A model generated the notes under the pieces. That model was not told where the DNA came from and did not search any database. It saw nothing but the letters and a program-made list of their open reading frames with translations. Position numbers and translations under genes: made by a program. 64,000 nucleotides of DNA from Neorhizobium huautlense (GTDB taxonomy: Bacteria > Pseudomonadota > Alphaproteobacteria > Rhizobiales > Rhizobiaceae). The stretch is from NCBI RefSeq assembly GCF_002968575.1, contig NZ_PVBM01000002.1, forward strand, positions 62,001-126,000. Direction: 5' to 3'. Positions 1-8,294 of this stretch are shown in pieces. Each line of letters begins with the position of its first letter. The first letter of the stretch is position 1.

Positions 1-219
1 ATAGGCGCGGCTGCCGTGTTGAAGGCGCTCGGTGTGCTTGTCAGGCGACATCCAAAAACGGCATTGGAAATGGCGGGGGCCGGCTTGAGCGAAGCCGGCC
101 GGGCAGGTTTCCAGGAAATAAAGGCAGCCGTCATACCGTCGTCTGACAACTATCAGGAGGGGAGCGCCGCCGCTCCGGCCGCATCTCCCAACGATACTGT
201 CGAAACGAAAACCGTCTGA
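1..219 (+). CDS. Hypothetical protein, C-terminal part (5' end may lie outside the window)
   Basis: The reading frame is open from the first base of the window to a stop ending at 219, giving 72 visible residues. A GTG at 16 could be a start, but because the frame is open to the edge the gene may begin further left. The visible part is a short charged stretch (RRHPKTALEMAG) followed by an Ala/Ser/Pro-rich tail. I recognise no domain, membrane segment or motif. It is followed by about 210 bp without a gene. Function unknown; coding status is only moderately supported. Confidence 0.4.
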   Translation: MGAAAVLKALGVLVRRHPKTALEMAGAGLSEAGRAGFQEIKAAVIPSSDNYQEGSAAAPAASPNDTVETKTV

Positions 220-429
220 ACGTCCTTGCTCCAAGCTATGAGGCAGATTGATCCTTCTGCAGGTGTGATGCTATCGATGAGTTGGCCGGATGCGGCCAGC
301 CGTCCGCGGGCTTTTCGCCCATGGTGAACGCATCCACCGCCTCTCATCCTTAGCCACCCGGCCAACGATGACGAACGGATCAGTAATGCGGACCCTGATC
401 TTGCCGTTCGTCCTTTGGAGGGTGATGAG

Positions 430-978
430 ATGCGCGACTTTCGCGATGCCAAACTGATGGCAAAAAGCCTGCGTGAGGCGCTGGCAGAACGTAAGATAGA
501 TCTTACCCATAGCCAGGCGCTCGAACTCGTCGCGAGCCAGTTCGGCTACGACAGTTGGAATGTGCTTGCCGCCAAGATCGAGGCGGTAGAGCCTCCGCAG
601 AGGCGGGAGGCTGCGTCGATCCAGCCGGCGATCCCGATCTTCCGCATATTCTCCGTCGATAAGGCCATGGAGTTTTATTGTGGCTTTCTGGGCTTCGAGG
701 TGGATTGGGAATACCGCTTTCACGACAACGCACCGCTTTATTGCCAGATTTCCCGCAGCGGCATGCTGATGCATCTAAGCGAGCATTCGGGCGATGCTTC
801 ACCCGGTGCGCGGGTCTTTGTGCCCATGCAGGGCATCAGGCACTTCCATGCCGAATTGATCGGCAAGAACTATTCCTATATGAGGCCGGGGCTTGAAGAG
901 GTGCCCTGGGGCCTGGAGGTCACGGTCACTGACCCTTTCAGCAACCGGACTACCTTCTGCGAGCGCCAGCAAGGCTAG
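430..978 (+). CDS. Glyoxalase-related (VOC superfamily) protein with N-terminal helical domain
   Basis: A 182-residue protein. Residues 1-50 form a helical domain (MRDFRDAKLMAKSLREAL ... SQALELVASQFGYDSWNVL) of the kind that precedes glyoxalase-related domains. Residues 60-178 are a single VOC/bleomycin-resistance-like fold (IFRIFSVDKAMEFYCGFLGF near its start, VTVTDPFSNRTTFCER at its end). Known VOC proteins include dioxygenases, glyoxalases and drug-binding immunity proteins; the substrate cannot be told here. I chose the ATG at 430 over an in-frame TTG at 415 because a GGAGG at 417-421 sits 8 bases before the ATG. It stands alone, convergent with the next gene 9 bp away. Confidence 0.8.
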   Translation: MRDFRDAKLMAKSLREALAERKIDLTHSQALELVASQFGYDSWNVLAAKIEAVEPPQRREAASIQPAIPIFRIFSVDKAMEFYCGFLGFEVDWEYRFHDNAPLYCQISRSGMLMHLSEHSGDASPGARVFVPMQGIRHFHAELIGKNYSYMRPGLEEVPWGLEVTVTDPFSNRTTFCERQQG

Positions 979-987
979 CGGTCGCCG

Positions 988-1773
988 CTAGCTCTTTTTC
1001 TTGGCAGTCGCGACCGGCTCGGTTGTCAGCTTGAAATCCGCCATTTCCTTTGGCGTCAGGTAATAGAGCCGGTCCGGCGGCGTTTCCAGGGCATTGATCC
1101 AGAGCCCGGCACCTATGCCCATCGCATCCAGATGCCGGGCTACCCGCGCGGTCGTCGCCTGCGCGGCCGACATGGCCTGTTCGGCGGTGGGCCTGTCCTT
1201 GCCACCATTGAAGACCTGATGCACGCCGACAACCGCGTCCTTCTCCGCCATGCGCCCAATACCGCCGGCGAAAACGATCGGGCAGGAGGAGGCGCAGAGG
1301 CCCTTCGTGGCCACCTTGGTGTCCAGCTTCTTCTCCCGGATCAGCTTCGACATGGTAAGCGCATCTTCGACCGAGCCGCCGGGCGAATTGAGCATCACCG
1401 TCTTCACATATTCGCCGCGGGCCTCGATCTCCTGTGCAAACCGACCCGCGGCACCAGGATCGATTGTCCCCTCGGCCAGAAGAACACCACTCGGTTTCAA
1501 CTCGAATTTCATCGGCTGGCGCAGCACTTCCTTGGAGCTCGCCGGCTGGACCGGCGGCGCGGCAGGCACTCCGTCCGTCAGTGCCGGAGGCAGGACGGGT
1601 TGGTCCTGGCGCAACGGGTCGTAGCCCGGAAGCTCCGCATTCATCGCGGTAATGTCGCGCACGTCGATGACAAGAAAAACCGCCGCGGCCGACAACAGGA
1701 TAAAGAAGGCGCCCCGCATGAGAACGCCGTCGTCCAGCTTCAACAGCGCCTCGATCGGCTTATCGATCCTCAT
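988..1773 (-). CDS. Membrane-anchored ClpP/SppA-like serine hydrolase, uncharacterised
   Basis: A 261-residue protein with a single N-terminal membrane segment (about residues 19-38, GAFFILLSAAAVFLVIDV), a Pro-rich linker to about residue 85, and a ClpP/crotonase-like fold from about 100 to 245. The motif NSPGGSVEDAL resembles the ClpP/SppA oxyanion loop, LCASSCPIVFAGG carries the expected nucleophilic Ser, and VVGVHQVF carries a plausible catalytic His. Only one anchor is seen, so the domain probably faces the periplasm. The start overlaps the end of the upstream gene by 14 bp, which suggests translational coupling. Cys residues flank the Ser motif (C-A-S-S-C). Substrate and role unknown; the family resembles poorly described periplasmic ClpP-like proteins. 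Confidence 0.75.
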   Translation of the reverse strand: MRIDKPIEALLKLDDGVLMRGAFFILLSAAAVFLVIDVRDITAMNAELPGYDPLRQDQPVLPPALTDGVPAAPPVQPASSKEVLRQPMKFELKPSGVLLAEGTIDPGAAGRFAQEIEARGEYVKTVMLNSPGGSVEDALTMSKLIREKKLDTKVATKGLCASSCPIVFAGGIGRMAEKDAVVGVHQVFNGGKDRPTAEQAMSAAQATTARVARHLDAMGIGAGLWINALETPPDRLYYLTPKEMADFKLTTEPVATAKKKS

Positions 1774-3067
1774 GAGAGCGGTCCCGTGTGCGCGACTTGA
1801 GATCGATCGCGGTTATATTGTTCGGCTCTTGCGCGTCGTTCTCCGGTTCTGCCCTGGCGACGGCTTCTTCGATGCTGATGCCGCCAGCGGTGATCGCCCG
1901 CTGGACTTGCAGCGCCTGAAGTAGTTCCGCGGCAGTAATGCGTTCGGCAAAAGGCAGCTTTTCGTCCTGCCTGCGGATAGCGCCGTGAACGACCGCGAGA
2001 ATGAAGACCAGCACGCCGGGCAAAAGATCGATCGAGATTGCGCCAGCCCAGGCAGGAATGAAGTCGGATGCGTAGCGCAGCACCGCTTCCGCGGAAGAGA
2101 GGGGTACGAACCGCCGTTCGGGCACGGGAGCACGAGCGAGGATCTCGTCGGCGGCCTGAGAGAGGACCTTCGACTGTGCCGCGACCGACGCCCGCACCGT
2201 CTCCATGACCTGGTCCTGGCGGCTGACGAGATTGGCATCACCGCCATCGGCCACCGGAGCGATGAAGCCGAGAGACAGGTCGTCCGCCGCCCGGCGGATC
2301 GACGGCGCGATCGATGTCTGCCCGAGCGAAGCAATGACGCCGGTGAGTGCGACGACTTCTGAGGAAAACTGGTCGGCGCGCGGTTCTATGGCGCCCGGCG
2401 CCGAAACGAGCGTCCGCATCGTCTCCAACCGCTTCTGCCCGTCGTTGAAGAGGTTCGTCACCTGCTCACGCGACGTGTTGATGCCGTTTTCGAGATCTTT
2501 AAGCTGTGCCGACATCTGCGAAAGGAGCGCCACGACGCTGCCGGATCCGTTCGTTCCCGTAAGCGCGCCCGATTGCCGTTCGGAGGCCGCGAGCTGGGCG
2601 AAACGCTCGGATGCCCGCTGGATATCCGGCAGCAGGCTTTGCGCGGCCAGGGCGTTCTGATGTGCCTGGTCGAGATCGGTAGTATAGTCCTCCACCGTTT
2701 CGGCGAGATGCTGTTCGAGTGCCGCCGAGCCTGCCAGTGCCGCCGCGTTCAGCCAGCTCGACATGGCAATGATCATGGCAGCGCCGAGCGCCATGACGCC
2801 GAGCATGGCGGTTCGGCCGGCGCGGGTCGTCACATGCGGATAAAAGCGTGCCATGTAGGACCAGAAGGCGTAGATCCCCACGGAAACGGAAGCGGAATAT
2901 ATGATCGCCGCAAAGAAGACGGCGGTCGGCGAGCCGTCGAGGATCGAACGTACGCCGAGATAGGTATAGACGCCGGAGGCGAGCGCGAGCACAGCCAGCG
3001 CAAACCGGGTCATGGTTTCGACGGCCGCGACGCCGTCCTGCAAGCGTTGGGAAGCGCCGAGCGCCAT
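1760..3067 (-). CDS. Uncharacterised inner-membrane protein with long coiled-coil region
   Basis: A 435-residue protein. Three hydrophobic segments lie near the N-terminus (about residues 20-40, 50-70, 90-115), followed by about 200 residues rich in Gln/Glu/Ala with heptad character (QLAASERQSG, LLSQMSAQLKDLENG), a further membrane segment near 345-370 (ISIDLLPGVLVFILAVVHG) and an acidic cytosolic tail. The coiled-coil part probably lies in the periplasm. I chose ATG 3067 over TTG 3073 because a GGAG lies nine bases before the ATG. It overlaps the ClpP-like gene downstream by 14 bp, so the two probably form one functional unit. I do not recognise the family. Confidence 0.7.
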   Translation of the reverse strand: MALGASQRLQDGVAAVETMTRFALAVLALASGVYTYLGVRSILDGSPTAVFFAAIIYSASVSVGIYAFWSYMARFYPHVTTRAGRTAMLGVMALGAAMIIAMSSWLNAAALAGSAALEQHLAETVEDYTTDLDQAHQNALAAQSLLPDIQRASERFAQLAASERQSGALTGTNGSGSVVALLSQMSAQLKDLENGINTSREQVTNLFNDGQKRLETMRTLVSAPGAIEPRADQFSSEVVALTGVIASLGQTSIAPSIRRAADDLSLGFIAPVADGGDANLVSRQDQVMETVRASVAAQSKVLSQAADEILARAPVPERRFVPLSSAEAVLRYASDFIPAWAGAISIDLLPGVLVFILAVVHGAIRRQDEKLPFAERITAAELLQALQVQRAITAGGISIEEAVARAEPENDAQEPNNITAIDLKSRTRDRSHEDR

Positions 3068-3159
3068 GGGCAAGGTCTCCGGAAAGGAATGTATTCCTTA
3101 ACAGAGAATGAAGAACCGGGCGGAATAAAGGCGTCTGCGGTTCGCGCTGCCGGTGTGTG

Positions 3160-4722
3160 TCAGCCGAGCGTGAAGACGAAATAGAGCAGCGAGAGCGCGA
3201 TGATCCACAATGCGATGCGGCCGGAACGGCTGTGTCGGGCTTCCGACCTGCCGATCGCTTCGGCCGTTTCGGGGTCGAAACGCAAGCCGTGCTCGCTCAT
3301 ATGAATGAGTTCTTCGTGGAACCTCTCGGTCTTGGCGGCAATTTCCGGCGCGGCTTCCGCAAGTTTTACCATTGCCTTCAGGCCGTCCTTCAGATCGGAG
3401 ACCACTCGTTTCGGCCCCAGATTGCTGCGGATCCAGTCGCCGACCACCGGCTCGGACGCCTTCCACATGTTGAACCGCGGGTTCAGCATCCGCGACACGC
3501 CTTCGACGACGACCATCGTCTTCTGCAAAAGGATCAGCTCCGGCCGGGTCTGCATCTCGAAAAGGTCGGTTACCTCGAAGAGCAGCGCCAGAAGGCGGGC
3601 CATGGAAATCGTTTCCGCCGGCTGTCCGTGGATAGGCTCCCCGATTGCCCGGATCGCCTGGGCAAAGCTCGATACGTCATGGTGCGCAGGCACGTAGCCA
3701 GCCTCGAAATGGACCTCCGCGACCCGTGTGTAGTCGCGCGTGATGAAACCGTAGAGAATCTCCGCGAGGAAGCGCCTTTCCTTCTTGCCCAGTCGACCGA
3801 CGATGCCCATGTCGACGGCGACGATCGTACCGGTTTTGTCGACGAAGAGGTTGCCGGGATGCATATCGGCATGGAAGAAGCCGTCGCGCAGCGTATGGCG
3901 AAGGAACGACTGGATCAGGACCTCGGCAAGCCTCTCCAGATCGTGGCCGGCAGCCTGCAAAGCGCCCACGTCCGACATTTTGATGCCGTCGATCCATTCC
4001 ATGGTGACGACATCGCGGCCGGTCCGCTCCCAGTCCACGCTCGGCACGCGGAAGCCGGGATCGTCCTTGATGTTTTCGGCAATCTCGGAAAGCGCGGCCG
4101 CTTCCAGGCGAAGGTCCATCTCCACCTTGGTGGTCTGTTCAAGCGTGCGCGTTACCTCGACCGGCCTGAGACGCCGGGAGGAGGGTACGAAGCGCTCCTG
4201 CATGCGGGAGAGGAGATACATGCTCTCGATGTCGTGGGCGAAGCGCTGCCTCACACCCGGCCGCACCACCTTCACAGCCACCTTTCTGTCGCCGATCATG
4301 CAGGGATGCACTTGGGCGATGGAGGCCGCGGCAATAGGCTCTCCGAAGGAGGAATAAAGATCGCTGATGGGTCGTCCGAGCGAGCCTTCGATCGCCCCCT
4401 TGGCAATCTCGGTCGGGAAATAGGCCATGCGGTCCTGCAGGAGCGCAAGATCCACGGCCCAATCCACGCCGACCACGTCCGGGCGGGTTGCGAGGAATTG
4501 CCCGATCTTGACATAGGACGGGCCGAGCCTGTCCACGGCGCGCGTTAGCCGCTCGCTGCGTGCCTGCTTGAGCGAATGGTTGCGGGCCAAGGGCTGGACG
4601 AGCGACTTCAGAAGGCCAACCGAAGGCGGCAGGCCCTGCGAAGGAAGGGCAGAAACGATGCCCTCGCGCACCAGGACCCAGCCGACGCGTGCAAGCCGGA
4701 AATAAGCGCCGATCGTGCTCAT
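3160..4722 (-). CDS. ubiB: UbiB, ABC1/ADCK-family kinase-like protein for ubiquinone synthesis
   Basis: A 520-residue protein of the atypical kinase UbiB family, needed for ubiquinone biosynthesis at the inner membrane. Visible marks: the family's nucleotide-binding lobe (KVAVKVVRPGV), the Ala/Gln-rich ASIAQVH motif typical of ABC1 proteins, FFHADMHPGNLFV (catalytic-loop equivalent) and VAVDMGIVG (DFG-like metal-binding position). The C-terminal 20 residues are hydrophobic (IALWIIALSLLYFVFTLG) and look like the membrane anchor. I chose the ATG at 4722 because it follows the ubiE stop by four bases and begins the conserved MSTIGAYFRL. It is co-transcribed with ubiE. UbiB is thought to have ATPase activity rather than being the hydroxylase itself. 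Confidence 0.96.
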   Translation of the reverse strand: MSTIGAYFRLARVGWVLVREGIVSALPSQGLPPSVGLLKSLVQPLARNHSLKQARSERLTRAVDRLGPSYVKIGQFLATRPDVVGVDWAVDLALLQDRMAYFPTEIAKGAIEGSLGRPISDLYSSFGEPIAAASIAQVHPCMIGDRKVAVKVVRPGVRQRFAHDIESMYLLSRMQERFVPSSRRLRPVEVTRTLEQTTKVEMDLRLEAAALSEIAENIKDDPGFRVPSVDWERTGRDVVTMEWIDGIKMSDVGALQAAGHDLERLAEVLIQSFLRHTLRDGFFHADMHPGNLFVDKTGTIVAVDMGIVGRLGKKERRFLAEILYGFITRDYTRVAEVHFEAGYVPAHHDVSSFAQAIRAIGEPIHGQPAETISMARLLALLFEVTDLFEMQTRPELILLQKTMVVVEGVSRMLNPRFNMWKASEPVVGDWIRSNLGPKRVVSDLKDGLKAMVKLAEAAPEIAAKTERFHEELIHMSEHGLRFDPETAEAIGRSEARHSRSGRIALWIIALSLLYFVFTLG

Positions 4723-4726
4723 GCGG

Positions 4727-5503
4727 TCAAAGCTTCCAACCGGAATGCAGCGCTGCAATGCCGCCGGTATAATTGGTGTAGGTCACGCGGGAGAAACCGG
4801 CGTCGCGGATCATCGTGGCGAAATTCTCCTGGTTGGGGAATTTGCGAATCGATTCCACCAGATATTGATAGGGCTCGGCCTCCCCGGTGATCATCTTGCC
4901 GAAGCGCGGGATCGCCTTGAAGGACCATTCGTCATAGAAGCGCTCGAGCAGCGGCATCTCGACCTCGGAAAATTCCAGCACCAGCAGCCTGCCGCCCCGT
5001 TTGAGGACGCGGTAAGCCTCTTTCAAAGCCACATCGATATGCGGCACGTTGCGAATTCCGAAGGCAATCGTATAGGCGTCGAAGGAGCTCGACTCGAAAG
5101 GCAGGGATTCCGCATTGGCTTCAACGAAATCGAGGTTCTCCGAAAGCTTGCGCTTCGTGGCTCGCTCGGCGCCGACTGCAAGCATCGAACCGTTGATATC
5201 GAGCACGGTGACATGGGCCTTGCGGCCGGAGGCCTCGACGATCCGGAAGGCGATGTCGCCAGTGCCGCCTGCCACATCGAGGGTCCTGTAGTTGCTGTCC
5301 TTGCGCGGGTTGAGTGCCGCGATCATGGCATCTTTCCAGACCCGATGCATGCCGGCCGACATCACGTCGTTCATCACGTCGTAGCGCTTGGCCACCTTGT
5401 GGAAGACATCGTTGACCAGCCCCTGCTTCTCACCCTCTGCAACCCGGCGGAAGCCGTAGGAAGTCTCCATTCCGCCTTCAGCGCTGGTACGGGCTTCGGT
5501 CAT
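4727..5503 (-). CDS. ubiE: UbiE, ubiquinone/menaquinone C-methyltransferase
   Basis: A 258-residue class I SAM-dependent methyltransferase that C-methylates the benzoquinol ring in ubiquinone synthesis. The family signature [18 protein letters not shown], motif [13 protein letters not shown] and the late signature [20 protein letters not shown] are all present. I chose the ATG at 5503 because AAGGAG lies 7 bases upstream; an upstream in-frame start at 5524 has no such site. It is the first gene of a ubiE-ubiB pair and diverges from mutM across a 148-bp promoter region. Confidence 0.97.
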   Translation of the reverse strand: MTEARTSAEGGMETSYGFRRVAEGEKQGLVNDVFHKVAKRYDVMNDVMSAGMHRVWKDAMIAALNPRKDSNYRTLDVAGGTGDIAFRIVEASGRKAHVTVLDINGSMLAVGAERATKRKLSENLDFVEANAESLPFESSSFDAYTIAFGIRNVPHIDVALKEAYRVLKRGGRLLVLEFSEVEMPLLERFYDEWSFKAIPRFGKMITGEAEPYQYLVESIRKFPNQENFATMIRDAGFSRVTYTNYTGGIAALHSGWKL

Positions 5504-5651
5504 CGGTGAACTCCTTGACTCCATTCGCGAGCGACCATAGCGAAATCACCTGCGCCTCGCTATCTGTGGTCCATGCATTATAGATGCATGCGACATCCGG
5601 TCCGCTCTATAGAGCAGGAACGGTAAGGTTGGAACAGGAAGTTAGGTAGCT
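5504..5651. promoter_or_regulatory. Divergent promoter region between ubiE and mutM
   Basis: These 148 bp separate the divergent ubiE and mutM starts and must hold both promoters. The centre contains ATGCAT-TATAG-ATGCAT, two copies of a six-base palindrome around a TATAG core (about 5574-5590). I cannot assign -35/-10 pairs firmly. Confidence 0.4.
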
Positions 5652-6530
5652 ATGCCCGAATTGCCAGAGGTGGAAACCGTCCGGCGTGGTCTCGCGCCGG
5701 CAATGGAAGACGCCGTCGTCTCGAAGCTGGAACTGAACCGGCCGGATCTGCGCTTTCCGCTTCCGGAAAACTTCGCCGACAGAGTGAAAGGGCGCCGGAT
5801 CGTGTCGCTGGGCAGGCGTGCCAAATATCTGCTGATCGATCTGGAGGACGACCTGACGGTCATCAGCCATCTCGGCATGTCCGGCTCCTTCCGGATCGAA
5901 GACAACACGCTGGGTGAGTTCCATCATCCGCGATCCAAGGACAGCAAACACGACCACGTGGTCTTTCATCTTACGAAAGAAAGCGGACCGCTACGGGTCA
6001 TCTATAACGACCCGCGCCGCTTCGGCTTCATGCATCTATGGAAGCGCAGCGAACTCGACCTTTATCCCGCCTTCGCCGACCTGGGACCCGAGCCGACCGG
6101 CAACGCGCTCAATGCGGACTATCTCGCGGCTCGCCTTGCCGGCAAGAGCCAGCCGCTGAAGGGTGCCTTGCTCGACCAGACGGTGATCGCCGGTCTCGGC
6201 AATATATATGTATGCGAAGCGCTGTGGCGCTCGCATCTTTCACCCAGACGCGCGGCCGGCGGCGTGGTCACCAAGACGGGAAGACCGAAGAAAGAGCTTT
6301 TCGCGCTTCACGAAGCCATCCGGAACGTCATTTCGGATGCGATCGCCGCGGGCGGCTCTTCACTTCGGGATCATATTCAGACTGACGGTTCTCTCGGGTA
6401 TTTCCAGCATTCCTTCTCGGTCTACGACCGGGAAGGCGGGGCTTGCCGCACGCCCGGCTGCAGCGGTACGGTCGCCCGCATCACGCAGGCGGGCCGCTCC
6501 ACTTTTTATTGTCCTGTCTGCCAGAAATAG
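5652..6530 (+). CDS. mutM: MutM/Fpg, formamidopyrimidine-DNA glycosylase
   Basis: A 292-residue base-excision repair enzyme that removes 8-oxoguanine and ring-opened purines and cleaves the abasic site. The mature N-terminus [13 protein letters not shown] carries the catalytic Pro1 and Glu2. The helix-two-turn-helix region includes [19 protein letters not shown], and the C-terminal zinc finger has its four Cys (CRTPGC ... FYCPVCQK). Length is normal for the family. The next gene begins 15 bp downstream, so the two may be co-transcribed. Confidence 0.97.
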   Translation: MPELPEVETVRRGLAPAMEDAVVSKLELNRPDLRFPLPENFADRVKGRRIVSLGRRAKYLLIDLEDDLTVISHLGMSGSFRIEDNTLGEFHHPRSKDSKHDHVVFHLTKESGPLRVIYNDPRRFGFMHLWKRSELDLYPAFADLGPEPTGNALNADYLAARLAGKSQPLKGALLDQTVIAGLGNIYVCEALWRSHLSPRRAAGGVVTKTGRPKKELFALHEAIRNVISDAIAAGGSSLRDHIQTDGSLGYFQHSFSVYDREGGACRTPGCSGTVARITQAGRSTFYCPVCQK

Positions 6531-6545
6531 GAGAGGAGACACCGG

Positions 6546-7319
6546 ATGAGCTACGAAACCCTGTTGACCGAAATCCGCGAGTCCGTGGCGTTGATAACGC
6601 TCAACCGGCCGAAGGCGCTGAACGCCCTCAATTCCACCGTCATGGCAGAACTCACCGATGCATTGGCCGGTTTTGGCAAGGACGAAGGCATCGGCGCGAT
6701 CGTTCTGACCGGCTCTGAAAAGGCCTTCGCCGCCGGCGCTGATATCAAGGAGATGCAAGGGATCGATTTTGTCGATGCTTATGTGAGTGATTTCATTTCC
6801 GGCTGGGAGGCGATCGCCGCAACCCGCAAACCGATGATCGCGGCCGTATCCGGCTTCGCGCTCGGGGGCGGTTGCGAGCTTGCCATGATGTGCGACTTCA
6901 TCATCGCTTCTGAGACCGCGAAATTCGGCCAGCCGGAAATCACCCTCGGCGTCATCCCCGGCATGGGCGGTTCGCAGCGCCTGACACGGGCGGTCGGCAA
7001 GGCGAAGGCCATGGACCTCGTCCTGACCGGTCGGATGATGGACGCGGTCGAGGCCGAACGCGCTGGCCTGGTATCGCGGATCGTGCCTCCGGAGCGCCTG
7101 GTTGATGAGGCGGTGGAAGCGGCCGCCAGGATCGCTTCCTTCCCCAGGGCTGCCGTCCTGATGGCCAAGGAAGCGGTTGCCCGCTCCTTCGAGGCGACGC
7201 TTGGAGAAGGCCTACGTTTCGAACGGCGGCTCTTTCATTCGCTATTTGCCACGGCCGACCAGAAGGAAGGCATGAGCGCCTTCGTCGAAAAGCGTAAGCC
7301 GCAATTCTCGAACCGGTGA
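6546..7319 (+). CDS. Enoyl-CoA hydratase (crotonase family)
   Basis: A 257-residue protein of normal length for short-chain enoyl-CoA hydratase, which hydrates trans-2-enoyl-CoA in fatty-acid beta-oxidation. Visible marks are the CoA-binding [11 protein letters not shown] loop, the oxyanion-hole segment [16 protein letters not shown] with the first catalytic Glu, and [19 protein letters not shown] with the second. Both glutamates are present, so hydratase activity is likely. It lies 15 bp after mutM with a purine-rich GAGGAG before the ATG. The high similarity within the crotonase family prevents assigning a narrower substrate. Confidence 0.92.
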   Translation: MSYETLLTEIRESVALITLNRPKALNALNSTVMAELTDALAGFGKDEGIGAIVLTGSEKAFAAGADIKEMQGIDFVDAYVSDFISGWEAIAATRKPMIAAVSGFALGGGCELAMMCDFIIASETAKFGQPEITLGVIPGMGGSQRLTRAVGKAKAMDLVLTGRMMDAVEAERAGLVSRIVPPERLVDEAVEAAARIASFPRAAVLMAKEAVARSFEATLGEGLRFERRLFHSLFATADQKEGMSAFVEKRKPQFSNR

Positions 7320-7348
7320 AACAGGCACGCGATTGGTCAAAATGCGCG

Positions 7349-7377
7349 TTGACTGGAGCGGGTATTCCGGCTATATG
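7349..7377 (+). promoter_or_regulatory. Likely sigma-70 promoter of rpsT
   Basis: TTGACT (7349-7354) and TATATG (7372-7377) are separated by 17 bp, close to the housekeeping consensus. They lie between the enoyl-CoA hydratase stop and rpsT, predicting a leader of about 115 nt. Confidence 0.6.
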
Positions 7378-7501
7378 CCCGCCCACAGTTGGGAAAGCCT
7401 GATCACGGCTTCCTCTATTGCTCCCGAATTGCTGGATCGAGGGTCGCAGGACCGACGCGGCAACGGCGGAGTTTTGGTTCGAATTCGTAGAGAGGCATGA
7501 A

Positions 7502-7768
7502 ATGGCCAATACAACTTCGGCGAAGAAGGCGACCCGCAAGATCGCTCGCCGTACCGCAGTCAACAAGGCTCGCCGTTCGCGCGTCCGTGGCTTCATCCGC
7601 AAGGTTGAGGAAGCCATCGCATCCGGCGACATCACGGTTGCTGCCGAGGCTCTCAAGGCTGCGCAGCCAGAGATCCAGCGTGCCGCTACCAAGGGCGTGC
7701 TTCATAGCAATACAGCGTCCCGCAAAGTGTCTCGCCTGGCGGCTCGTGTGAAGGCTCTTTCGGCCTAA
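7502..7768 (+). CDS. rpsT: 30S ribosomal protein S20
   Basis: An 88-residue, very basic protein that binds 16S rRNA early in small-subunit assembly. [18 protein letters not shown] is the typical S20 opening and the whole length fits. The ATG at 7502 was chosen over an in-frame upstream codon because it matches the conserved N-terminus and is preceded by GAGAGG. Its own promoter lies at 7349-7377 and a strong intrinsic terminator follows 25 bp after the stop. The rpsT-dnaA order is typical of rhizobia. Confidence 0.98.
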   Translation: MANTTSAKKATRKIARRTAVNKARRSRVRGFIRKVEEAIASGDITVAAEALKAAQPEIQRAATKGVLHSNTASRKVSRLAARVKALSA

Positions 7769-7793
7769 TAGCACTCGACAAAATTAAGTCACA

Positions 7794-7823
7794 AAAAAGC
7801 CCGGTCGCTTGACCGGGCTTTTT
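7794..7823 (+). terminator. Intrinsic terminator of rpsT
   Basis: A perfect 13-bp stem (AAAAAGCCCGGTC and its complement) with a GCTT loop ends in a run of five T. It lies 25 bp after the rpsT stop. Confidence 0.93.
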
Positions 7824-7885
7824 CTGATTCTCTCAGCTAACCTTATATTTACCCGGCTCAATAACAATTTCGTGTCAGCGGCGTG

Positions 7886-7904
7886 ACAGAAATTTCTGTA
7901 TAAT
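7886..7904 (+). promoter_or_regulatory. Perfect 14-bp palindrome abutting a TATAAT box
   Basis: ACAGAAATTTCTGT (7886-7899) is perfectly self-complementary and overlaps TATAAT (7899-7904) by one base. Just upstream, TGTCA and TGACA (7873-7877, 7884-7888) form another inverted repeat. The arrangement looks like an operator over a promoter, but no clear -35 box is seen. Confidence 0.35.
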
Positions 7905-8025
7905 TTCAATATGTTGGTGGAGGTGGTTAGGCGAGGGGGCAGCTCGGGCGCCCGGCGGATGGCGCCCAACTGAGTCAAGAAGATTTTTATTTTTTTTGTG
8001 AACGATCGCGCCGAATGTATGTCAT

Positions 8026-8048
8026 TTTTGAATCCCATTGATTCAAAA
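8026..8048. repeat. 9-bp perfect inverted repeat with two GANTC sites
   Basis: TTTTGAATC-CCATT-GATTCAAAA has perfect 9-bp arms around five bases. Each arm contains a GANTC site, the CcrM methylation sequence of alphaproteobacteria. It lies about 580 bp before dnaA. Confidence 0.7.
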
Positions 8049-8133
8049 GCGATTCTCCATGAAGCCGTCTGTGACATTCAAATCACGCTGGGAGAGTCAA
8101 CGCCCAGCTCTTAATTTTGCGTAAAATTCATCA

Positions 8134-8275
8134 TTGATCTTGGCATTTGATCCTGCCTAAATGGCCTCCAGCAAGGGGCGCGGGGATTACTTCAGAGGGC
8201 TGCCGGCAGTCGTTCTTCCGGGACGGCGCGGAGACTTTCTGCCCCTTGCTACGGGACAAGTTTTGCCCGTTTTCC
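8134..8275 (+). ncRNA. Possible small structured RNA with its own promoter, upstream of dnaA
   Basis: TTGATC (8134-8139) and TAAATG (8158-8163), 18 bp apart, would start transcription near 8170. Exactly there begins AGCAAGGGGC (8170-8179), which pairs perfectly with GCCCCTTGCT (8241-8250). The enclosed part contains a self-complementary CTGCCGGCAG. A second hairpin, ACGGG ... CCCGT (8251-8270), is followed by TTTT. The layout suggests a transcript of about 105 nt ending in a weak terminator. No known RNA family is recognised. Confidence 0.35.
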
Positions 8276-8294
8276 ATATAACTATCGGTTGTGA

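Noticed and set aside
1132..1800. 222-residue open frame on the plus strand
   Set aside because: It lies opposite the ClpP-like gene, has no family motif and shows Arg/Gly-rich composition typical of antisense frames in GC-rich DNA.
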